From the NCBI RefSeq assembly GCF_000819785.1, contig NZ_CDBK01000032.1:1-32172 (forward strand): a DNA stretch of 32,172 bases, read 5' to 3'. How positions within the stretch are numbered: position 1 is the stretch's first letter; every line of letters starts with the position of its first letter. Made by a program: the position numbers and the translations under genes. Source of the DNA: Aeromonas caviae (lineage in GTDB: Bacteria > Pseudomonadota > Gammaproteobacteria > Enterobacterales > Aeromonadaceae). The notes under the pieces are model-generated. The model saw only the letters and a program-made list of their open reading frames with translations. It was not told the origin of the DNA and made no database searches. Of this stretch, positions 1 to 7,469 are shown in pieces.

Positions 1-173
1 GTCAAGGGGGCGGGCTGGGCCAGTTCGTACAGGCGCCAGGTGAGCACGGCGCACTGCTGGGCCAGCAACAGCAGCAGAAGCCAGAACAGGGGCTGGCTGA
101 AACGGGAGAGTGGCATGGCCTTGCAGCGAGCCAGAAGGGAAGTCAACAAATCATCCCTGAACGGTAGCGTCAT
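1..173 (-). CDS. exeC: ExeC/GspC type II secretion inner-membrane protein, 5' part
   Basis: Partial gene running off the left edge; 57 N-terminal codons are visible. GspC is the bitopic inner-membrane subunit that links the type II secretion platform to the outer-membrane secretin. The visible part reads MTLPFRDDLLTSLLARCKAM, then a single leucine-rich membrane segment (about residues 27-44, WLLLLLL core) and the start of the periplasmic part. This matches the remembered Aeromonas ExeC N-terminus. The ATG at 173 has a GAGAAAG ribosome site just upstream; an internal ATG at codon 20 is less likely because the upstream residues also match ExeC. It is divergent from hslR, as epsC is in Vibrio cholerae beside hslR-hslO-pckA. 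It should be the first gene of the exeC-N operon outside the window. Confidence 0.85.
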   Translation of the reverse strand, partial: MTLPFRDDLLTSLLARCKAMPLSRFSQPLFWLLLLLLAQQCAVLTWRLYELAQPAPL

Positions 174-210
174 CTTTCTCAAAATTGTCTGGCATCCAAG
201 TCGGTTGGCT

Positions 211-239
211 ATTGTGTACGGCAATGGACCCAGAGACAA
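211..239 (-). promoter_or_regulatory. Candidate sigma-70 promoter for exeC
   Basis: On the minus strand TTGTCT and CACAAT are separated by 17 bases, ending about 38 bases before the exeC ATG. Both boxes match the consensus only partly, so this is a candidate from spacing and position. Confidence 0.4.
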
Positions 240-323
240 CCGACCGGATGGGACCAAGGGGTGAAAATTCAGTTTCCGTCACACCCGGATGCCCCCTGTT
301 TCTATCCCGGGGCCCGCCTCTGG

Positions 324-329
324 TATAAT
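324..329 (+). promoter_or_regulatory. Extended -10 promoter of hslR
   Basis: A perfect TATAAT preceded by TGG gives the extended -10 pattern TGnTATAAT, 33 bases before the hslR start. No good -35 box lies 17 bases upstream, which an extended -10 can tolerate. A sigma-32 contribution is possible from the gene's known biology but I do not see a clear heat-shock consensus. Confidence 0.6.
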
Positions 330-362
330 CAGGCACCTTTTCAGCCATCCCGGAGCCGATCC

Positions 363-761
363 ATGTCGAATCCAGCACAAAACAGCACTCAGGTCCGTCT
401 CGACAAGTGGCTGTGGGCCGCCCGCTTTTACAAGACCCGCAGTCTGGCGCGGGATCAGATCGACGGCGGCAAGGTGCACTACAACGGCCAGCGCACCAAG
501 CCGGGCAAGGCGGTCGAGGTCGGCGCCCTGGTGCGATTCTGGCAAGGCCAGGACGAGCGGGAGGTGCGGGTGCTCGAGGTGAGCGAGCAGCGCAAATCCG
601 CCCCGCTGGCCCAGCAACTCTATGAAGAGACAGAGACCAGCCTGAAGAAACGGGCCGAAAACAGCGAAGCCCGCCGCTTCAACAGCCAGTTTGCCCCAAG
701 CCCGGAGCGCCGACCCGACAAGCAGGAGCGACGCCAGCTTATCCGGGTCAAGCAATCCTAA
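363..761 (+). CDS. hslR: Heat shock protein 15 (Hsp15), ribosome-associated
   Basis: 132 residues, about the E. coli Hsp15 length (133). Hsp15 binds stalled 50S subunits that still carry a nascent chain with tRNA and helps recycle them after heat shock. An S4 RNA-binding domain fills the N-terminal half (about residues 9-60: VRLDKWLWAARFYKTRSLAR, then GGKVHYNGQ and KPGKAVEVG). The tail is basic and polar (KKRAENSEARRF, RRPDKQERRQLIRVKQS). The ATG at 363 follows a GGAG site by 6 bases. The frame stays open upstream to 261, but the extension overlaps the promoter and is not Hsp15-like. hslO follows 101 bases later on the same strand, as in Vibrio and enterics. Confidence 0.93.
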   Translation: MSNPAQNSTQVRLDKWLWAARFYKTRSLARDQIDGGKVHYNGQRTKPGKAVEVGALVRFWQGQDEREVRVLEVSEQRKSAPLAQQLYEETETSLKKRAENSEARRFNSQFAPSPERRPDKQERRQLIRVKQS

Positions 762-787
762 TCCGCGTCTGTGGCCCCTTTATGACG

Positions 788-819
788 ACAGGTGGAGGAA
801 TTAGTTCCTAACCACCTGT
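788..819 (+). promoter_or_regulatory. Long hairpin in the hslR-hslO gap
   Basis: ACAGGTGG (788-795) and AGGAA (796-800) face TTCCT (805-809) and CCACCTGT (812-819): 13 pairs, a TTAG loop and a two-base AA bulge. A U-rich but interrupted stretch follows (to 840), so it could be a leaky terminator or processing site after hslR, or a structured leader of hslO. Function is not shown by the sequence. Confidence 0.6.
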
Positions 820-862
820 TTAACAATGTGTTTATTTTTCCCCAAGAACATCCTAGGAAACC

Positions 863-1750
863 ATGATGAGTAACCAAGACCTCCTGTATCGCTATCTGTT
901 CGAAGAGTACGAAGTGCGTGGGGAGCTGGTCCAGCTGGATCGTACCTACCGCCACATCATCGACGCCCAGAACTACCCGGTACAGGTGCAGCACCTGCTG
1001 GGCGAGCTGCTGGTTGCCACCAGCCTGCTGACCGCTACCCTCAAGTTCGAAGGCTCCATCACGGTGCAGCTGCAGGGGGATGGTCCGGTGCGTCTGGCCG
1101 TCATCAACGGCGACAACAACCAGCAATTGCGCGGCGTGGCACGCTATGAAGGGGAACTGCCGACGGACGGCAAGCTGCAAAGCCTGATCGGCAACGGCCA
1201 TCTGGTCATCACCATCACCCCGGATCAGGGAGAGCGCTATCAGGGCATCATCGCCCTGGAGGCCGACACCCTGGCGGCCTGCCTGGAGCACTACTTCGCC
1301 CAGTCCGAACAACTGGCCACCCGCCTCTGGATCCGCACCGGCCACCACGAGGGCGAGCCCCGTGCGGCGGGCATCTTGCTGCAGGAGCTGCCGGCCCAGA
1401 GCGAGGATCACAGCGAAGATTTCGACCACCTGGTCCAGCTCACCACCACCATCAAGGACGAAGAGCTGTTCGGTCTGGACGCGGAAGAGATCCTCTACCG
1501 CCTCTACCACCAGGACAAGGTACGGGTGTTCGATCCCCAGGCCATCGAGTTCCGCTGCACCTGCTCCCGCGCCCGTTGCGAAGGGGCCTTGCTGCAGATA
1601 GACAAGGAGGAAGCGGTATCCATGGTGCAGGAGCTCGGCAAGATCGACATGCACTGCGATTACTGCGGCGCCCACTACGAATTCGACGGGATAGACATCG
1701 AAACCCTGTTCAGCAGGGCTCCCGGTAATGATGCAAACCAGTTACACTAA
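863..1750 (+). CDS. hslO: Hsp33 redox-regulated chaperone
   Basis: 295 residues (E. coli 292). Hsp33 is a cytoplasmic holdase switched on by oxidation plus heat: zinc is released when its four cysteines form disulfides, and the linker unfolds. The N-terminal chaperone core is present ([47 protein letters not shown]-type region replaced by [16 protein letters not shown]). The redox switch is intact: Cys232 and Cys234 (RCTCSRARC) and Cys265 and Cys268 (HCDYCG). There is an ATG at 863 and another at 866; an AGGAA site at about 853-857 suits either, so the true N-terminus may be one residue shorter. It lies between hslR and pckA, the order also seen in Vibrio. Confidence 0.95.
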   Translation: MMSNQDLLYRYLFEEYEVRGELVQLDRTYRHIIDAQNYPVQVQHLLGELLVATSLLTATLKFEGSITVQLQGDGPVRLAVINGDNNQQLRGVARYEGELPTDGKLQSLIGNGHLVITITPDQGERYQGIIALEADTLAACLEHYFAQSEQLATRLWIRTGHHEGEPRAAGILLQELPAQSEDHSEDFDHLVQLTTTIKDEELFGLDAEEILYRLYHQDKVRVFDPQAIEFRCTCSRARCEGALLQIDKEEAVSMVQELGKIDMHCDYCGAHYEFDGIDIETLFSRAPGNDANQLH

Positions 1751-1752
1751 TC

Positions 1753-1775
1753 AAAGGCGGGCAAAACCCGCCTTT
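1753..1775 (+). terminator. Terminator after hslO
   Basis: AAAGGCGGG pairs perfectly with CCCGCCTTT around a CAAAA loop, directly after the hslO stop. The T-run is short and then A-rich, so it is a moderate intrinsic terminator. Confidence 0.75.
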
Positions 1776-1811
1776 AACTTAAATAACAAAAAAATACCCT
1801 ATTTTATAAAG

Positions 1812-1827
1812 TTTGATGGCGATCGCT
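1812..1827 (+). promoter_or_regulatory. Possible CRP site upstream of pckA
   Basis: TTTGATGGCGATCGCT matches TGTGA-N6-TCACA at 7 of 10 key bases and lies 73-88 bases before pckA, beside a TATAAA-like stretch at 1805-1810. CRP control of pckA is known in enterics; this site is only a candidate. Confidence 0.3.
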
Positions 1828-1832
1828 AAAAA

Positions 1833-1850
1833 CTACCACCTAGGTGGTAG
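1833..1850 (+). promoter_or_regulatory. 18-bp perfect palindrome upstream of pckA
   Basis: CTACCACCTAGGTGGTAG is a perfect two-fold palindrome 50 bases before the pckA start, just downstream of an AT-rich TATAAA stretch. Having no loop, it looks like a protein operator rather than an RNA hairpin. I do not recognise the binding protein. Confidence 0.6.
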
Positions 1851-1899
1851 CATGAACGTCAGATAGAACCCTACACACCTCTGAACCCAGGAGAATACA

Positions 1900-3525
1900 A
1901 TGACAATCGTGGTAGAACCCACCCTGGCCCAACAACTGAAGCTGGACCAATACGGTATCAAAAACAGCCAGGAAATCGTTCGCAACCCCTCCTATGAGCA
2001 GCTTTTCGCTGAAGAGACCCGCTCAGACCTTGAGGGCTTCGAGCGTGGCGTCGTCACCGAGCTTGGCGCCGTCAACGTCAACACCGGCATCTTCACCGGC
2101 CGCTCCCCTAAAGATAAATATATCGTCAAAGATGCCACTACCCAGGATACTGTGTGGTGGTCTGACCAGGGTAAAAACGATAACAAGGCGATTACCCCGG
2201 AAGTGTGGTCACATCTGAAAGGGCTGGTCACCAAACAGCTCTCCGGCAAGCGTCTGTTCGTGGTGGACGGCTTCTGCGGCGCCAACCCGGACACCCGCCT
2301 GGCGGTGCGCATCATCACCGAGGTGGCCTGGCAGGCGCACTTCGTGAAGAACATGTTCATCCGCCCGAGCGAAGAGGAGCTGAAGACCTTCAAACCGGAC
2401 TTCGTGGTGATGAACGGTGCCAAGTGCACCAACCCGAACTGGAAGGAGCAGGGTCTCAACTCCGAGAACTTCGTCGCCTTCAACATGACCGAGAAGATGC
2501 AACTCATCGGCGGCACCTGGTACGGTGGCGAGATGAAGAAGGGCATGTTCTCCATGATGAACTACTTCCTGCCCCTGCGCGGCATCGCCTCCATGCACTG
2601 CTCCGCCAACGTGGGCAAGGATGGGGACGTGGCCATCTTCTTCGGCCTCTCCGGCACCGGCAAGACCACTCTCTCCACCGATCCCAAGCGTCAGCTGATC
2701 GGTGATGACGAGCACGGCTGGGATGATCACGGCGTGTTCAACTTCGAAGGGGGCTGCTACGCCAAGACCATCAAGCTCTCCGAAGAGGCCGAGCCGGACA
2801 TCTACCACGCCATCCGCCGCGATGCGCTGCTGGAGAACGTGACCGTGGCCGCCGATGGCACCATCGACTTCGACGACGGTTCCCGCACCGAGAATACCCG
2901 TGTCTCCTACCCCATCTATCACATCGACAACATCGTCAAGCCGGTCTCCAAGGCGGGTCACGCCACCAAGGTGATCTTCCTGACCGCAGACGCCTTCGGT
3001 GTGCTGCCCCCGGTCGCCAAGCTGACCAAGGAGCAGACCAAGTACCACTTCCTGTCCGGCTTTACCGCCAAGCTGGCCGGTACCGAGCGCGGCATCACAG
3101 AGCCGACCCCGACCTTCTCCTCCTGCTTCGGCGCGGCTTTCCTCAGCCTGCACCCGACCAAGTACGGCCAGGAGCTGGTGAAACGGATGGAAGCGGCAGG
3201 GGCTGAAGCCTATCTGGTCAACACCGGCTGGAACGGCACCGGCAAGCGGATCTCCATCAAGGATACCCGTGGCATCATCGACGCCATCCTGGATGGTTCC
3301 ATCGAGAAGGCGCCGACCAAGGTACTGCCGGTGTTCAACCTGGAAGTGCCGACCGAGCTGCCGGGCGTCAACCCCGCCATCCTGGATCCGCGAGACACTT
3401 ACGCCGACCAGGCCGAGTGGGATGCCAAGGCGGCCGATCTGGCCGGGCGCTTCATCAAGAACTTCGAGCGCTTCACCGACAACGACGAAGGCAAACGCCT
3501 GGTCGCGGCGGGCCCGCAGTTGTAA
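1900..3525 (+). CDS. pckA: Phosphoenolpyruvate carboxykinase (ATP)
   Basis: 541 residues, the family's usual length. It converts oxaloacetate and ATP to phosphoenolpyruvate, CO2 and ADP, the first committed step of gluconeogenesis from TCA intermediates. The signature residues are present: the P-loop GLSGTGKTT at 249-257 (Lys255), the metal/kinase-2 motif GDDEHGWDD from 268 (Asp269, Asp270), and [13 protein letters not shown] near the N-terminus for substrate binding. The ATG at 1900 follows CAGGAGAAT, a clear ribosome site. It is a single-gene unit with a palindrome upstream and a strong terminator downstream. Its position after hslR-hslO matches the Vibrio order. Confidence 0.97.
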   Translation: MTIVVEPTLAQQLKLDQYGIKNSQEIVRNPSYEQLFAEETRSDLEGFERGVVTELGAVNVNTGIFTGRSPKDKYIVKDATTQDTVWWSDQGKNDNKAITPEVWSHLKGLVTKQLSGKRLFVVDGFCGANPDTRLAVRIITEVAWQAHFVKNMFIRPSEEELKTFKPDFVVMNGAKCTNPNWKEQGLNSENFVAFNMTEKMQLIGGTWYGGEMKKGMFSMMNYFLPLRGIASMHCSANVGKDGDVAIFFGLSGTGKTTLSTDPKRQLIGDDEHGWDDHGVFNFEGGCYAKTIKLSEEAEPDIYHAIRRDALLENVTVAADGTIDFDDGSRTENTRVSYPIYHIDNIVKPVSKAGHATKVIFLTADAFGVLPPVAKLTKEQTKYHFLSGFTAKLAGTERGITEPTPTFSSCFGAAFLSLHPTKYGQELVKRMEAAGAEAYLVNTGWNGTGKRISIKDTRGIIDAILDGSIEKAPTKVLPVFNLEVPTELPGVNPAILDPRDTYADQAEWDAKAADLAGRFIKNFERFTDNDEGKRLVAAGPQL

Positions 3526-3553
3526 GAAACGCGCCTCGCGTCTCGCAATCCCG

Positions 3554-3585
3554 TACCGGTCAGCCCTGCTGGCCGGTATTTTTTT
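3554..3585 (+). terminator. Strong intrinsic terminator of pckA
   Basis: TACCGGTCAGC pairs with GCTGGCCGGTA (11 pairs including one G-U) around a CCT loop, followed by T-A-T7. A textbook rho-independent terminator. Confidence 0.9.
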
Positions 3586-3633
3586 GGCCGATGCGCGGCA
3601 TATGGCTCCCGCCAAGCCTTGCCTTGACGGCCC

Positions 3634-3673
3634 TTGCGCGTTAGATTCAGCCAAACTTTATACAATATACAAT
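3634..3673 (+). promoter_or_regulatory. Promoter region of the GntR regulator with tandem ATACAAT repeat
   Basis: TTGCGC (3634-3639) and TTTATA (3657-3662) are 17 bases apart. Overlapping the -10 are two adjacent ATACAAT heptamers (3660-3666 and 3667-3673). FCD-type GntR proteins often bind AT-rich sites containing a GTATAC-like core, so autoregulation here is plausible but inferred. Confidence 0.4.
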
Positions 3674-3698
3674 TTTGCAACCTGCCCGTGACCCCAGC

Positions 3699-4364
3699 AT
3701 GACCCCACCTTACAAGACCCGAACCCAGATGGTGATGGAGAACCTCCGCGGCCGGATATTGCGTGGCGAGTTTGCAGCGGGCGCCCCCCTGCGCCAGGAC
3801 GCCATCGCCAAGGAGCTGGCGGTGAGCCGCATCCCGGTGCGGGAGGCCCTGATGCAACTGGAAGCCCAGGGGCTGGTGAAGTTCGAGGCCCATCGCGGCG
3901 CCGTGGTGACCATGCTGGATGCCTCGGCCATCGAGGAGCTCTTTTATTTGCGGGCACTGCTCGAAGCCGATACCCTGTTCCACGCCGTCGACCTGATGAC
4001 GGAGGAGACCTTCGCCCAGGCGCAAGCCATCCTCGCCCAGTTTGATCTGGCGCTGGAGTCTGGCACCCAGATCGAACACTGGGCCGAGTTGAATCACCGC
4101 TTTCACGCCACCCTCTACCAGGCAGCCAATCGCCCCCAGGCACTGGAACTGATCGCCCAGATCAATCTGAGCTGCGACCGCTATGTGCGTTTCGAACTGC
4201 TGTTCGCCCAGGGCGGCGTGGACAAGGCCGAGCGGGAGCACGCCCGACTCCTTGAACTGTGCCGCGCCCGGCGCAAGCACGAAGCAGTGGTACTGCTCAA
4301 GCAACACATCGAGGCGGCAGGCCAATCGATCAGACAGATCCTGGCAAGCGGCCACCATCAATGA
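3699..4364 (+). CDS. GntR-family transcriptional regulator, FCD type
   Basis: 221 residues. The N-terminal winged helix-turn-helix is clear (about residues 7-70: LRGRILRGEFAAGAPLRQ, then IAKELAVSRIPVREALMQLE and HRGAVV). The C-terminal all-helical FCD ligand domain contains the typical metal-binding pattern LRALLEAD, LNHRFHATLY and EREHARLLE. Such proteins sense small carboxylates or amino-acid-like ligands; the ligand is not predictable here. The ATG at 3699 is chosen; a TTG at 3675 is in frame upstream and no ribosome site is convincing for either. An M24 aminopeptidase follows after 33 bases on the same strand, so the two are probably co-transcribed and the regulator may control it. Confidence 0.85.
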   Translation: MTPPYKTRTQMVMENLRGRILRGEFAAGAPLRQDAIAKELAVSRIPVREALMQLEAQGLVKFEAHRGAVVTMLDASAIEELFYLRALLEADTLFHAVDLMTEETFAQAQAILAQFDLALESGTQIEHWAELNHRFHATLYQAANRPQALELIAQINLSCDRYVRFELLFAQGGVDKAEREHARLLELCRARRKHEAVVLLKQHIEAAGQSIRQILASGHHQ

Positions 4365-4397
4365 ACACTCACATCACCACAAGCTGGCAATAACGAC

Positions 4398-6200
4398 ATG
4401 AACCATTTCGAGATTATTGAAACCCGCGTCGCCCAGGTCAGGGCCACACTGGCCACGCTGGAGCTGGACGCCTTCATCGTTCCCCACGACGACGAGCATC
4501 TGGGGGAGTACATTCCCGCCTATGCCGAGCGGCTGGACTGGATCACGGGTTTCAACGGCTCCGCCGGGCTCGCCATCATCATGGCGCATCGGGCGGCCCT
4601 GTTCATCGACGGTCGTTATACCGTGCAGGCCCGCATGCAGGCGCCGGCCGAGCTGTTCGAGTTTCTCCACCTCAATGAAGACCCCCACGTGCAGTGGCTG
4701 GCGGAGCAGTTGCCCTCAGGCTCCCGGGTCGGCTTCGATGCCCGCCTGCACAGCCTGGCCTGGTATCAGAACGCCAACGCCGTGCTGGCCGATCACGGCA
4801 TCGAGCTGGTGCGCATCGACGAGAACCCCATCGATCTGCACTGGAGCGATCGTCCCGCTCCGACCAAGAGCCCTGTCATCCTCTACAGCGAGGAGCTGGC
4901 GGGCCAGTCCAGCCAGGCCAAGCGCGAAATGCTGGCCAGCGATCTGCGCAAGCGCGGGCTGGATGCGGTGCTGCTGACCCAGGCCGAGCCCATCAACTGG
5001 CTGCTCAACCTGCGTGGTCGCGACGTGGAACGCCTGCCGGTGGTGCTGGGCTTTGCGGTGCTCTACGCCAACGCCACCATGGATTTCTTCGTCGATACCG
5101 ACAAGATCGACTGCTTCGCCTTCAGCCAGCACGTGGGGCAGGATGTCTCCGTCTACCCCATCGACAAGCTGGGTGACGTGTTGCAGCGCATCGGCGAGGA
5201 TCAGCAGAAGGTGCTGGCCGACCCCAACACCGCCAACGCCTGGACCCAGCTCGTGATGGAAGAGGCGGGCGCCATTCTGGTGGCCGGCCAGGATCCCACC
5301 ATGCTGCCCAAGGCGTGCAAGAACCCCGTGGAGCTGGCCGGCATGCGTGCCGCCCACCTGCGCGACGGCGTTGCCGTCACTCGCTTCCTGGCCTGGCTGG
5401 ATCGCCTGATCGCCAGCGGCGAGTTCGACGGTGTGGACGAAGGCACCCTGGCCGACCAGCTGGAAGCCTTCCGCCACGAGCAGGAGCACTATGTGGAGCC
5501 GAGCTTCGACACCATCTCGGCACTCGGCCCCAACGCCGCCATGTGCCACTACCGCCACACCAACGGTACCCCGCGCGCCTTCGGCCAGGACAGCATCTAT
5601 CTGGTGGACTCCGGCGCCCAGTACCTGGACGGCACCACCGACATCACTCGCACCGTCAAAGTGGGTGAGGTGACCGACGAGCACAGGGCCATGTTTACCC
5701 GGGTGCTGCAGGGTCATATTGCCCTGGATCAGGCCCGCTTCCCCCGTGGCACTGCCGGCATCCAGCTCGACGTGCTGGCCCGCATGCCCCTGTGGCAGGC
5801 CGGTTACAACTACGACCATGGCACCGGCCACGGGGTCGGCCACTTCCTCAGCGTGCACGAAGGTCCGCAGCGCATCGCCCCCAAGGGCAGCCTGGTGGCC
5901 CTGCAGCCGGGCATGGTGCTCTCCAACGAGCCGGGCTACTACCGGGAAGATGCCTTCGGCATCCGCTGTGAAAACCTGGTGGTGGTGACCGAGCAGGAAG
6001 CCCGCGGCGAGCTGCCGATGCTGGGCTTCGAGCGACTGACCTATGTGCCGTTCGACATCCGCCTCATCGATCGCAGCCTGCTGAGTCCGGCGGAGTTCCG
6101 CTGGATCAACGAATACCATGCGGAGGTCTACCGCCGTCTGAGCCCGCTGCTGGAGGGCGAGGATCTCGCCTGGCTGGAGCAGGCGACCAGCCTCCTCTGA
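4398..6200 (+). CDS. Aminopeptidase P family protein (M24B, Xaa-Pro aminopeptidase)
   Basis: 600 residues, the long three-domain APP1-type form related to eukaryotic cytosolic XPNPEP1 rather than the ~440-residue E. coli PepP. It would remove an N-terminal residue preceding proline. Two creatinase-like N-terminal domains (starting QVRATLATLELDAFIVPHDD; second about residue 170 on) precede the C-terminal pita-bread catalytic domain. All five metal ligands are visible: Asp404 and Asp415 (DSGAQYLDGTTD), His478 (GTGHGVGH), Glu511 (NEPGYY) and Glu525 (CENLV). The second catalytic histidine sits in VHEGP. The ATG at 4398 lacks a good ribosome site, suggesting translation coupled to the regulator 33 bases upstream. 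Confidence 0.92.
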   Translation: MNHFEIIETRVAQVRATLATLELDAFIVPHDDEHLGEYIPAYAERLDWITGFNGSAGLAIIMAHRAALFIDGRYTVQARMQAPAELFEFLHLNEDPHVQWLAEQLPSGSRVGFDARLHSLAWYQNANAVLADHGIELVRIDENPIDLHWSDRPAPTKSPVILYSEELAGQSSQAKREMLASDLRKRGLDAVLLTQAEPINWLLNLRGRDVERLPVVLGFAVLYANATMDFFVDTDKIDCFAFSQHVGQDVSVYPIDKLGDVLQRIGEDQQKVLADPNTANAWTQLVMEEAGAILVAGQDPTMLPKACKNPVELAGMRAAHLRDGVAVTRFLAWLDRLIASGEFDGVDEGTLADQLEAFRHEQEHYVEPSFDTISALGPNAAMCHYRHTNGTPRAFGQDSIYLVDSGAQYLDGTTDITRTVKVGEVTDEHRAMFTRVLQGHIALDQARFPRGTAGIQLDVLARMPLWQAGYNYDHGTGHGVGHFLSVHEGPQRIAPKGSLVALQPGMVLSNEPGYYREDAFGIRCENLVVVTEQEARGELPMLGFERLTYVPFDIRLIDRSLLSPAEFRWINEYHAEVYRRLSPLLEGEDLAWLEQATSLL

Positions 6201-6204
6201 TGAC

Positions 6205-6230
6205 ACAGGGCCTGCGGGCCCTGTTTCTTT
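6205..6230 (+). terminator. Terminator of the gntR-aminopeptidase unit
   Basis: ACAGGGCC pairs with GGCCCTGT around TGCG, followed by TTCTTT, five bases after the stop codon. Confidence 0.85.
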
Positions 6231-6337
6231 ATCTACGGCATGCCACAAATGCCCCCCTTGCATCGACTCCCCGCCCCTTCTACCCTGTGCCTCCTTTTTG
6301 GCTGCCCCGCAGCAGAGACCCGATCAGAGGAGCCCCG

Positions 6338-6790
6338 ATGCACTCGTCCCCCGTATTGCGCCTTGCCACCCACGCCGACATGCACGCCATCTGGCAGATA
6401 GATGCCGATGTCTTCGGCGAGGATGTCTACCCCGGTTTCTTCTTTCGTCAGGCCATGGATCTGTGGCCCGAACTGCTGGTCGTCGCGGAGCGGGAAGGCC
6501 GGCTGCTGGGCTATGCCCTGGGCGGGCTTGGTCAGGATCGGTCGCAGGGCTGGCTGCTCTCCCTCGCGGTGCGCCCCGAAGCGCGCGGCTTCGGCCTGGC
6601 CGAGCAAATGATGTTGCAGGTGGAGCAGGGACTGCTGAAACTGGAAGTTGAGCGGGTCAGACTGACCGTTGATCCCGCCAATCCGGCCCAGCGCCTCTAC
6701 TTCAGGCTGGGTTATCAGCAGTTGGCAGAAGAGAGAGGCTACTTCGGGCCGGGCGAGGATCGCCTGCTGCTGGAAAAAGCCCTGACCTGA
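6338..6790 (+). CDS. GNAT-family N-acetyltransferase
   Basis: 150 residues. The acetyl-CoA binding motif A is seen in LSLAVRPEARGFGLAEQMM (R-G-x-G-x-A form), followed by the motif B region ANPAQRLYFRLGYQQLAEE, where N, A and Y are typical. The first strands contain LRLATHADMHAIWQIDADVF, characteristic of RimI-like enzymes. It transfers an acetyl group from acetyl-CoA to an amine; the substrate (protein N-terminus or small molecule) is not predictable. The ATG at 6338 follows AGAGGAG by five bases. The frame is open back to 6200, but that stretch holds the preceding terminator. It stands alone between two terminators. Confidence 0.85.
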   Translation: MHSSPVLRLATHADMHAIWQIDADVFGEDVYPGFFFRQAMDLWPELLVVAEREGRLLGYALGGLGQDRSQGWLLSLAVRPEARGFGLAEQMMLQVEQGLLKLEVERVRLTVDPANPAQRLYFRLGYQQLAEERGYFGPGEDRLLLEKALT

Positions 6791-6921
6791 CCATCCACCA
6801 CCGGCACGGGAGCCTTCCGGCCACATAATTGGTTACACTTTGCGGGTTTAATGCGCAATCTGGTTGGCGTAAAGTGCAATTCATCACCAGATTAATCCGA
6901 TGCCCGCCCAGGAGGCCCATC

Positions 6922-7392
6922 ATGTTCAAACGTATTGCTCTCGTCACCCTGCTGGCGGCCACCACCGCCATCACCGGCTGTGCCAACAGCGACGTCTACT
7001 CCGGCGATGTCTACACCAAGGATCGCGCCAAGCAGGTACAGACCGTCAGCTATGGCACCATCCTCTCCACCCGCCCGGTCAAGATCCAGGCCGATGAGAA
7101 CTCCCTGATCGGCACCATTGGCGGTGCCGTGGTCGGCGGCCTGCTCGGCAGCACCATAGGCGGCGGTCGTGGCAGTGACATCGCGGCGGCCGGTGGCGCC
7201 ATCGCGGGTGCGGCGGCCGGCAAGGCGGCAGGGGACAAACTCAACCAGGTTGACGGGGTCGAGCTCGAGATCAAGAAAGAGAACGGCGAATCCATCGTGG
7301 TAGTACAAAAGGCCAGCCCCACCTTTGTACCTGGCGCCCGGGTCCGCATGACCCAGGGCAACGGCACCATCAACGTGGCCGTGGTGAACTGA
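6922..7392 (+). CDS. slyB: SlyB-like outer-membrane lipoprotein with glycine zipper
   Basis: 156 residues, as in E. coli SlyB (155). The signal peptide ends in ITGC with the lipidated Cys20. The mature start SDVYSGDVYTKDRAKQVQ and YGTILSTRPVKIQ closely resemble SlyB. A glycine-zipper hairpin follows (about residues 62-105: GTIGGAVVGGLLGSTIGGG, then AAGGAIAGAAAGKAAG), then VELEIKKENGESIVVVQK. SlyB stabilises outer-membrane proteins under envelope stress and is PhoP-controlled in enterics. I did not find a correctly spaced PhoP box here. The start has a strong AGGAGG site (6910-6915). In the 5' region AATCTGGT (6857-6864) and ACCAGATT (6886-6893) form an 8-bp inverted repeat. Confidence 0.9.
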   Translation: MFKRIALVTLLAATTAITGCANSDVYSGDVYTKDRAKQVQTVSYGTILSTRPVKIQADENSLIGTIGGAVVGGLLGSTIGGGRGSDIAAAGGAIAGAAAGKAAGDKLNQVDGVELEIKKENGESIVVVQKASPTFVPGARVRMTQGNGTINVAVVN

Positions 7393-7420
7393 TAGCGCCG
7401 CTCAAGGTGCAACTGCCATA

Positions 7421-7448
7421 AAAAAGGTGAGCCCGGGCTCACCTTTTT
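7421..7448. terminator. Bidirectional terminator between slyB and the CYTH gene
   Basis: A perfect 28-bp palindrome: A5-GGTGAGCCC then GGGCTCACC-T5. It has T-runs on both strands and so serves slyB (+) and the convergent CYTH gene (-). Confidence 0.92.
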
Positions 7449-7469
7449 GCGCTCTGCACCACTTAAGAT

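Noticed and set aside
2209..3654. 481-codon open frame on the minus strand opposite pckA
   Set aside because: It lies wholly inside pckA in a GC-rich shadow frame, resembles no family and spans the pckA terminator.
4716..6263. 515-codon minus-strand frame opposite the aminopeptidase
   Set aside because: The opposite strand encodes a complete enzyme with all metal ligands; this is an anti-frame shadow rich in Gly, Val, His and Gln.
6830..6850. PhoP box upstream of slyB
   Set aside because: GGTTA and GGTTTA half-sites are present, but nine bases apart rather than five, so the geometry is wrong.
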